Shown here: one piece after another, positions 53,587 to 63,400 of the stretch
Position numbering within the stretch: the stretch's first letter is position 1
Layout: each line of letters starts with the position of its first letter
DNA from: Argyresthia goedartella
Taxonomy: Eukaryota > Arthropoda > Insecta > Lepidoptera > Argyresthiidae
Length of the DNA stretch: 64,000 bases
Assembly: GCA_949825045.1 (NCBI GenBank)
Contig: OX463827.1
Location: 6,532,501-6,596,500, forward strand
Direction: 5' to 3'
Notes under the pieces: model-generated
What the model saw: the letters and a program-made list of their open reading frames with translations, nothing else
Databases searched by the model: none
What the model was told of the DNA's origin: nothing
Made by a program: the position numbers and the translations under genes

Positions 53587-54239
53587 TGTGAAATCCAAAC
53601 AACACTGACTTCACAGAGAATCGGAGGCTGACATGAGATTATGTTTCAAGTTGAATATCGCCTGAGAATCGTTCCAGATGGAATTGTTTTCTGGAAAACA
53701 ACAATTCCCTGAAATTGATTGCTACTTGGGTGACTTTTTTACAATTTGTCAATTTTGACGTTAACGTGGTTAGGGTCTCCGTTACACGCAGAATATCACA
53801 GATACCTATGATTATTATTTTTGTTTATTAGGGAGATTCCGGTCTATAAGAGGTTTGAAATCAAACAGAAATATTTTTTTCATTAACGTAGTTCAATAAT
53901 TTAATTAAGTAATGAAAATTATTTTAGATTTCAAAAAACTAAAGAATTCTGAAACGAGGACAACAGGTTTAAAATACGCGTGCGTGGAAAGGAACGTAGC
54001 AAATGTAGAATGTTGGCATTAGCAAAAACACTTATATTTACGGTTAGTTACGGTAATGGTACATCCCTATTAATGTGCCAATTTTTTATTCGCTTCCGGT
54101 TCCGGTGTCAGACAGAATCATGACAGAATTTGAAACTTTTGAAACAAATACACCACGTAAAATTACAAAATAAAATAATGTAAGCTTTGAAATCAAATGC
54201 AGTAAATCCGTCACCTAAACTGTCCTTCTTTCTAGCATC
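53587..54239. promoter_or_regulatory. Intergenic interval between divergent RCHY1 and yellow-family gene
   Basis: About 650 bp between the two start codons, so both 5' UTRs and promoters must lie here unless upstream exons exist. I see no convincing TATA box. The acceptor-like CCTTCTTTCTAG at 54224-54235 suggests that the yellow-family transcript may have an upstream noncoding exon. Confidence 0.4.
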
Positions 54240-54462
54240 ATGGGTAATCTCGTTCCACTGCTACTCTACCTCTCATAATTTCCTATCGTCATGAGTTTGT
54301 TACCACCAATATTCAGTTGGAAACAAATAGACTATGCCTGGGAGTGCGGCAAGAGAGAGGCCGCAATTTGTTCGGGTGCATACATTCCAGAGAACTGTAT
54401 GCCGGTAGGAATAGCTAGATGGGACGACAGACTTTTTGTCACCGTACCACGCTGGAAAAAAG
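54240..54462 (+). CDS. Yellow-family exon 1 with in-frame TAA near its start
   Basis: From the ATG at 54240 the frame reads MGNLVPLLLYLS then TAA (54276-54278), then FPIVMSLLPPIFSWKQIDYA. The ATG at 54291 is in the same frame but leaves only about seven residues before FSWKQ, too short for a signal peptide. Alternatively the coding exon starts at an acceptor within 54235-54296 and the leader lies upstream. It ends TGGAAAAAAG at 54462. Confidence 0.75.
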
Positions 54463-57400
54463 GTTGGCAAGTACCCAACTACATTAGATAGATCTATAAC
54501 TACCACATCTACAGTAACTACTAGTAGTACTAGATACTACATCTATATTTACAGTAACATCATACATTAAAGTAGCTTTTGTGCTGTCCAGGTCAATAAT
54601 ATTCTCATCTGATAGTTACATTTGGCATAGTTCTACATCCAGGCTCCTCCAATCAATAGGCATCAATCACGCGTTTTCGCGTGCAAACGAGCTAAACAAA
54701 GTACTTAATTAAAATTTGTTCTTAATTCATGTGTTTCCAAAAATTGACTACCGTTATGGGATTAAGGTTGCGTGACTATCTTATATGATACATATGGTAA
54801 TGATCAAAAAGAGATTGAGCTTTTTGTATTCCTAGGAGTCCCTTCCTCTCTCAACTACGTGGACATAAACGGTTGTTCCAACCAGCCGCTCAAGCCCTAT
54901 CCTTCCTGGGCGGACGCCTTCGTCCTCGACGGAGATTGTGCTATCAACACAAACAGCACTGTAGTGTGCACCTTCAGAGTCCATGTGGATAAGTACGGCA
55001 GGCTGTGGGTGCTTGATACCGGAATCACAGATATTGCTGGTGGGTTTCATCTAATTACTTGCGAGGTAACTTTCGTACCTCCATAGCTGCGGCGATGGCC
55101 TAGACCCCCGTCACGCGAAATGGAGAACCTTCGAAACTGGCTAAACGTGGGGGCAAATGTATTTCTGCTAACCCGCTTGGAAAATATAGATTTTTTCTGG
55201 TTATTTTTACTACACGATCAGTGCACCCGCCTCCCTAGCACGTCCCGCGCGGCCCGTGTTTGTCGCGCGTTTTTTCTCGTCTAAATGTAAAAATTCGCGA
55301 CTCAAGAGGGGATGGATTCATCACGTCTTTTCGGTGCCCGGGCGCGTCTTCTGAAAAGCTCGTGGGGTACTTACAACGCTGGGCCGCGTTGTGCCCACGG
55401 GCTATTCAGAATTTCGAACCGCCTTAAAAGCCAGTGCACTATAGCGCGACGCTGCGTTGTACCACACGGGGTTTTCAGGGGGTCACATTGACAATACATC
55501 GCCTGACTAGCACTGAATAGCGGCGTTTTGTCCCTCTGGATTTCCGTGGATTAGTTTCTAGTTAAAAAACCGGAGCGGTAGAACGCTACAACGCGCGTAT
55601 TTCCTAATTTTAGTAATTCAAAATTTATCAAGTTTGTTCAAGTTACGGCGGATTTAACAATCTTTTTCAGTAGAATTTTTGTCATTGTCAAATCTAATCA
55701 ACTCAAAACACTCATCCGAAAATTATAACAGTTGTGTATTGTTTTGCACATCTTGATTATGATACTGAAAATAACTGTATCAAAACAAAATTACCACAAA
55801 TCACCGGTGATTAGTTGTAACCTTAATACGCTTGTTTCCCAAAACTGCCTAATAATATTGGATCTCTTTGTTCTACTCATCAATAAGGTACTCAATGCTC
55901 TCTTTCACGTGTAGCCCATGCATCGCACCGCACGCGCGTGGTGCACTAATCCGCTTTCTGTTTCACGCCTAGTGGGTCACACGCATTGTGCCCACGGGCT
56001 ATTCAGACGATGAATTGTCAATATAAGCGCTGAAAACCCCGTGTGGTACAACGCAGCGTCGCGCTGTAGCGCTCTGGCTTTTCAAGCGGTTCGAAATTCT
56101 GAAAAGCTTGTGGGGCACAACGCGGCACAGCGTTGTACCCCACGGGCTGTTCAGAAGATGCCGCCTGGGCATTACAGTGAGGTACACAGATACAAACTTG
56201 AGCTTGTTGTAAAAATATTGCTCATCAATTAAATTTTTTGTCACACTGTATTACAGGATCGCCCAACCAAGTAACAGAACCTGCGATAGTAATATTTGAC
56301 CTCAAGACAGATAAGCTTATAAAACGCTTTCCACTCGACGAGGATAGTATCAAAGGGCCTGAGTCTTTCTTTACCAGTATTGTAAGTTTGTAAACTACCT
56401 ACTTAGAAAAATAATGGATTTCTACATACTTTGTCCTTCACGCCGATATACATTTTAATCTGGAAGATCTCTTACATCCGCTATCTTAAACAGTATTCTG
56501 TCAAATTGACTGACTAGTTCATGAGACAACTGGCACATATTGACTGACTAGTTCATGAGACAACTGGCACATATTGACTGACTAGTTCATGAGACAACTG
56601 GCACATATTGACTGACTAGTTCATGAGACAACTGGCACATATTGACTGACTAGTTCATGAGACAACTGGCACATATTGACTGACTAGTTCATGAGACAAC
56701 TGGCACATATTGACTGACTAGTTCATAATTCATAATTCATAATTCATAATTCTTTATTGCACACACATATTCAATTTAAAAGGTAACATTAGGAGAAATC
56801 ATATGTACAAAGGCGAGCTTATCTCTAAAAAGAGATTTCTTTCAGCAAACCAAGGCATGAAAGGGAAATGTATCATGAAAGGGTAGGCAGTGTACAATAT
56901 CTAATATCTAATTTATACTAAAATACATATAATATAAAATACGGAAAATAAAATACTTATATACCAGACTACTAAATACAATACATACATATACCTGCAA
57001 ATATAGTTTATATATTGTTCGATTCCAAATCGATATTCGATCGATGGTTTCGGAACGGCCATTTTGAATTTGACGTTGCTGCCAACCTTGCAGTTTTTGA
57101 GAACTGACAGACGAAAGCCCTCGCAATGTAACGCGTATTGGTTAGGGTATTGAAATTAAATCGCAAGCCATCTGGAATGTATTCGGGTTTCCCTCAGGAT
57201 TGTCTATATAGCTGAGTGTGTTGTGGTTCCCCGAACCAGATAAAGTTCGCATTTACGTGGCCGATTGGTTTTTCCCACGTAACATAACCTGTGTTGGAAC
57301 ACTGTGCTCATCGAAGCTGGCCTGCCAGTCATACCTGGTTGGCTGAAGAACCTGTCTACCAAGAAGAGCCTAGGGTGCACCCGGGCCTTGCAGAGAGACA

Positions 57401-60400
57401 GGAGGTTGACGGGACCGAAGCACAGACCAGGTTAGATCGACCCCAATAATTAATAGCTCGGTGAATCGCCGACGTTCACACTTCTTGGCAACTGATCGCT
57501 ACGCTACCTCGTAGCTGATGGGCCCCTACGAGGTCATTAGGTGCCGAGAAGCCTGAACAGTTTTGGTAGCAGAGCGTGGTTTCCTGAGATTTGCAGCCGT
57601 CAAGGGCTCCAGGAAGACACGATTTGAGACTATCAGTCTGTAGGTATAGGCGGTTATAACTTGGTTGTGTTCCTATATCCACATAGATTGGTAGTGTTGT
57701 AAGCTATAGGTCTATTGCTGGTTGTAGACAGACAGATATTGAGTTGAAATTTGCATTGATGTACCAGTTAGTCAATCTATTAGTGGTCTAGTAATGCTAA
57801 TGAATGTTTTGGTTGACATGGGTAGTTGCATCTATTGATGGCAGGCTATTACATTGTTTTCAGTTATAGCAATTTGTAACTTGAACTAGTATTGACTATC
57901 TGTGTGTGTTGTAGTGATAAAGGGAAACTAAATTGTTATTTACAGAATTTATATAGATATAAAACTCGGTTCCTATTGTTTAAGGAAATCAACATTGTTT
58001 AAGTTATAGTTTAGGGTTCCCTCGTTTGGGTTGTAGACTGGAGGGTCCAATATAATTGAGTTACTGCAAATTGTGAGTAAGTATCGTTCCGATCATGTCG
58101 TTATCTGAAATCCAGAAGGGTGTTTCTAAGGAACTCAGATGGTTTTCCTCCGCACACGGTCTGATAGACCGTTTAGATAGGCATGATGTGGTATTGGAGC
58201 GGTCTATGGACGTTAAGGAACGTTACAATAGGGTGCTCGAATTGTCCGCGCAGGCGGAATCAGTTGATGGTTGCGCACCTGACAGGCTGTCACGGTTGCT
58301 AGGGGATGTCGACCAATGTATGGAGATGGCAGCTGCTATCACGCAGAAGGCTGCGGACATACGTAGACAGCGCGAGTCCAGCCATGGTGGTGACATTGAA
58401 GCACCTCTGCCGCTTCAGGGTTCAGGGTCCAGGTTACCGGCCATAACTATGCCTACTTTTGACGGAGTGTCCGGTGAATGGATGAGCTTCATCAATCTGT
58501 TCGACAGTTTGGTGCACATGCGATCGGACATTACCAAGTCTGTCAAGATGGCTCAGCTGGTGGCAGCATTGAGGGGTGAGCCTAGGGAGCTGGTCGCTCA
58601 TTTGACAGTTACGGAGGGTAACTATGAAACGGCCAGACAATTGTTGGTCAGACGTTACCATAACAAACGGAGGTTGGCCGATGCCCAACTGAACCGTTTG
58701 TTTAGTATCCCGGTTGTGAACAAGGTCGGGGCCATACAGACGGAGGTTTTGAACCCGTTGTTGTCCGTCACCAAGGCTCTAGAGAATCTTGGACTTCCGG
58801 TTGGTGAATGGTCGTACCTACTGCTGTACATTGTACTTTCCCGCATACCCGCTGACGTGCAGACTCGTTTCGAACAGTCTCACGGGAGGTCGGCCGAGGA
58901 CCTGCCCGCCTTCTCCGACTTGGTCGGATTCTTGGAAGAGGAGGCTCGACGGGCAGAGAATTTGGGGTTGACGGTCACCCATCCTTCGGAGCCACAGAGA
59001 GCTGCCGGGAGCGCTGTGAGTAGGGGCCCTCCGACGAGGAAGGACCGCACCAACCGGCAGTCGTATGGGACTGTGAGTGCATTGACCCCACATAGTGAGA
59101 CCCGCCCATGTTGTAGGCAGATTGGCCATGCTGTGGCCAATTGCAATAAGTTCGGGGAACTTAGGGTTGAGGGACGGCGCCGGATGGCCAAGCAGCGGAG
59201 CTGGTGTTTCCTGTGCCTCGGGCCACACATGGCTAGGGACTGCACGCGCACAAAAATGTGCGGATATTGTGGTGGGGCCCACAACAATCTGTTGTGCATG
59301 AACCGGTCCGGCCAACAGCCTCCACAGGGCCGTATCCAGGGTGACACGGCATGGGGCCCTGAGAATTCGTTTGCGACTCGGAGCGCAACTCAGGGGCCAA
59401 CGTCCCCACGTGCACAGGGCAGTACTAGGGTGCAGGGCCGCACTCAGGGTCATCACATGGGGGGCCCTGAGTTTTCGGTTGCGACTCAGCATCCGACTCA
59501 GCGGGCAATGGGGCCACAAGCACGCGGCCACCCAGGGGTGCAGGGCCGCACTCAGGGTCACCACATGGGGGGCCCTGAGTTCTCGGTTGCGACTCAGCAT
59601 CCGACTCAGCGGCACATTGGGTGTGTTGAGCGGGCCGTAACGGGCGGGTGGCATGGGACACCTTCGAGCTATGCGGGTGCGGTTCGGACGCCGCCTCAGT
59701 TGTCGCCCCGCTCGTCGCCTCGTCCTCATCGGTCACATGTGATGTCCCCCCCGCTCATGGAGCGGCCACGGTTGAATTCACGCCCACCCCCCTTTAAGGG
59801 GAATCGTAGGTTGGGAATGGAACCGGCGCGTGGGCCATTTGTACAATGGGACCCTCTGGCGTATAGCTGCATACCTGATCGGTTACAGGCACAGTGGGGC
59901 CCCGGGGGTCCTCGCTAGGAATTTGCGGCCCAACCATTGGTTGCCCCCCAACCGGAGACGGTGGTGTTACCGATCGCCTCTGTGCTTGTTTGGGATTTGG
60001 CGGGCAACCCAACATACGTTCGCGCCCTATTAGATTCTGGAGCTCAGGGCTGCATTGTATCGAATGATTTAGCAAAATGGTTGGGCCTCAATATAAATAA
60101 TGTATCGCTGCCGAGGAAATTGGTCCCTGCTGGGGATTACAGGGCAACCCTTCACGGGTTTTGTGATGCCTCTGAACGAGGGTTTGCGGCAGCGGTTTAT
60201 TTGCGAACCGTCACCTCCACCGGGGAGGTCGACGTGCGTTTGGTTTTGGCAAAAAGCAAGGTAGCGCCTATTCGGACAAGGATGACGATTCCAAAACTGG
60301 AACTGTCCGGGGCTGCTCTTTTGACCAAACTTTTGAATCACACTCTAACAGTGTTGCGTGGGTCAGTGGTTTTGGAGGATACGGTGTACGCGTGGACGGA

Positions 60401-63400
60401 CAGCCAGATTGTTTTGTGCTGGCTGAAGGCTTCGGTCCATAACTTAGAGGTTTTTGTTGCGAACCGTGTCTCCCAGATTGTGTCGTCTGAGGTCCCACTG
60501 ACCTGGAGACATGTACCAGGAGAATTGAACCCGTCTGATTGTGCATCCAGGGGATGTCGGGCTCCTGAACTCGTTAGACACCATTTGTGGTGGGGACCAC
60601 CCTGGCTTGCCAAGAGAGAATCGGACTGGCCCCACAGCCATGTAGTAGTATCTTCGGATCATGGCCCCAGAGCGGCCGTGCATGTTACCCAGAAGGGGCA
60701 ATACAAGGCGTACCTATGTGTGTTTGTTTGTTTATCCACCAAGGCGGTACATCTCGAGCTCGTTGCTGATCTCTCGACAGAGGCTTTCATTGCTTGTTTG
60801 GATAGGTTTGTTTCTCGAAGGGGACTTCCAACTTTGATCCGCTCTGATAACGGCACTAACTACATCGGTGCAGAACGATACTTACGAGAGATAGTCAACT
60901 TTTTGAATGTAAATAAAGTGGATATTGGAACGGCCCTCTCCCGTCGGGGTATACAGTGGACCTTCAGCCCACCGAGTTGCCCCCACTGGGGTGGGATTTT
61001 TGAGACCCTAGTTAAGTCAGCTAAGACGCACTTGGGGCGTATAGTAGGTCAGACCGCGCTGACTTTTGAGGAGCTCGCGACATTGTTTTGTAAGATCGAG
61101 GCCGTTCTCAATTCGCGACCGTTGTGTCCGCTCAGCTCGGATCCAAATGACCTGGAGGCTCTGACCCCAGGCCATTTCTTGATAGGACAGCCACTTAACG
61201 CGTTGCCCGAGCACCCCTTCGAGGGAGTGAAATTGTATCGGTTGTCAAGGTATCAGATGTTGCAGCAGTTTACTCAGAATTTCTGGAAGCGTTGGTCGCT
61301 CGAGTATCTGCATATCTTACAACAGCGCCTTAAGTGGACTGACAAAACCAGCCCCCCTAGTGTTGGTGACCTCGTTCTGGTTAAGGATGCTAACCTACCG
61401 CCACTACGTTGGCGCAGGGGGCGCATTGTTAACTTGTTCCCTGGCAAGGACGGGACCCCCCGGTCTGCGGAGGTTCTAGTAGGAGGCTCGGTTCTAAAAC
61501 GAGCGGTAGCAACGTCGTCTCGGCTGCCCGTAGATTAGGGGACAGGTGGGTGCCTGTCCGGGCGGGTGATTGTTCGATTCCAAATCGATATTCGATCGAT
61601 GGTTTCGGAACGGCCATTTTGAATTTGACGTTGCTGCCAACCTTGCAGTTTTTGAGAACTGACAGACGAAAGCCCTCGCAATGTAACGCGTATTGGTTAG
61701 GGTATTGAAATTAAATCGCAAGCCATCTGGAATGTATTCGGGTTTCCCTCAGGATTGTCTATATAGCTGAGTGTGTTGTGGTTCCCCGAACCAGATAAAG
61801 TTCGCATTTACGTGGCCGATTGGTTTTTCCCACGTAACATAACCTGTGTTGGAACACTGTGCTCATCGAAGCTGGCCTGCCAGTCATACCTGGTTGGCTG
61901 AAGAACCTGTCTACCAAGAAGAGCCTAGGGTGCACCCGGGCCTTGCAGAGAGACAGGAGGTTGACGGGACCGAAGCACAGACCAGGTTAGATCGACCCCA
62001 ATAATTAATAGCTCGGTGAATCGCCGACGTTCACACTTCTTGGCAACTGATCGCTACGCTACCTCGTAGCTGATGGGCCCCTACGAGGTCATTAGGTGCC
62101 GAGAAGCCTGAACATATATTATAATGGTATACCTACATACTATAACTCTCACGAAAGAGAGAGGAAGTGCTCTTTTACTCGGTTTTTGAAAGAGACAATA
62201 GTGGGAATGTCTCTTATAGTGCAAGGTAGTGCGTTCCACAGTCGGACCGCCTGCAGCCTGAATGAGTGCTCATATGCCGAGGTGTTATGCCTTGGAGTGG
62301 CTAAGAGTGAGACCGTGTGAGATCTCCGGTGCCGATCTCCTGAAAAGAGATACTCAAAGCGTTCTCGAAGGTAGCTGGGGTAACGCGGGTTTTTCAATAT
62401 ATTGAAAAGATAAGAGAGAATATGAGTGTCTCGGCGACGACGAATTGGAAGCCACCCCAACTCTTTGCGATATTGAGAAACATGGTCGAATTTGCGCAAC
62501 CCGAAGATAAACCGAATCCCAAGATTCTGAAGTCGTTCGAGTTTGTTCAGTAGATCTTCGTTCGCGCTCGCCCAACAGACATCGGCGTAGTCGATTAGCG
62601 GCAGAAGAAGGGACTGAGCAAGGGTGATTTTGGTCTGCCGTGGCAAGAAGTAATGCAAACGCCTGAGGGAGTGAAAGGACGCAAAGACCCGTCTGCTGAC
62701 CTCGCTGACATGTGGAGACCAAGACAGCAGGTTGTCAAAAATAACCCCAAGGTTTTTCGCCTGATCTGTATACTCTATTGTGATGCCATTATATAACACA
62801 GGAACAATATGTTTTTGTATCAAGGAAAGCGTGTGCCTGGTTCCTAAAAGCATGGCTTGTGATTTGGTCGGGTTTACCAACAGCCCGTATGATAAGGCCC
62901 AGTCTTTCACATTCTCGAGGTCAGCATTCAGTGCCTCCACGGTTGAGGCTACATCGCAGGGGCAAAAGTGGCGATAAATTTGGAGATCATCTGCGTACAG
63001 ATGATACGAAGAAGAGATAGTTCATGAGACAACTGGCACATATTTCCACATTTTTCGGTCGAAATGATCTTTACATTGTTCAAGTGCCTGCGAGCTCAAT
63101 GACCTTACTTATTCAATGCGAAATTATTTAGTTGTATAGTCATACAATGCAAGGATATACGTCGCACCACGTGTTATGAGCGGTGGCCTTGAATGCGCAG
63201 TAGTCACTTTTCAATACCTGTACCATGGACGACTAGTTTTATTCGTCCATGCCTGTACAAAGGCGCAGTGATTCCCAGCGCTCTTAATTCGTGACGCGAG
63301 GTATACCTCATTTGCATGCAATATGAAGCATACAATAGTTAGCGCGCGAATTCTCTATTTGTACTACCCAGTTCTTTAGAGATAGGGATCCTGACTACCG

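Larger units (their letters stand above)
57016..62114 (+). mobile_element. BEL/Pao LTR retrotransposon with apparently identical LTRs, RT deleted
   Basis: LTRs of 544 bp (57016-57559, 61571-62114), TGTTCG to GAACA, read by eye as identical. TATAT flanks both sides (57011-57015, 62115-62119). Inside are a primer site, a long open gag and a pol that keeps protease, part of RNase H and most of the integrase core but has no reverse transcriptase. Identical LTRs mean a very recent insertion, so the defective element was presumably moved by proteins from a complete relative. Confidence 0.93.
56727..63017 (-). mobile_element. 5'-truncated LINE in the minisatellite, itself split by a BEL/Pao element
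   Basis: Target duplication TAGTTCAT (56719-56726, 63018-63025). The 3' end is at 56727 with an ATGAATT-type repeat tail. The body runs on the minus strand from 63017 to 62120 and from 57015 to 56727, interrupted by the BEL/Pao element and its TATAT duplication. Without the insert it is about 1.2 kb. Confidence 0.88.

Noticed and set aside
58818..59736. Minus-strand ORFs across the second BEL/Pao gag
   Set aside because: Antisense shadows, including the repeat region.
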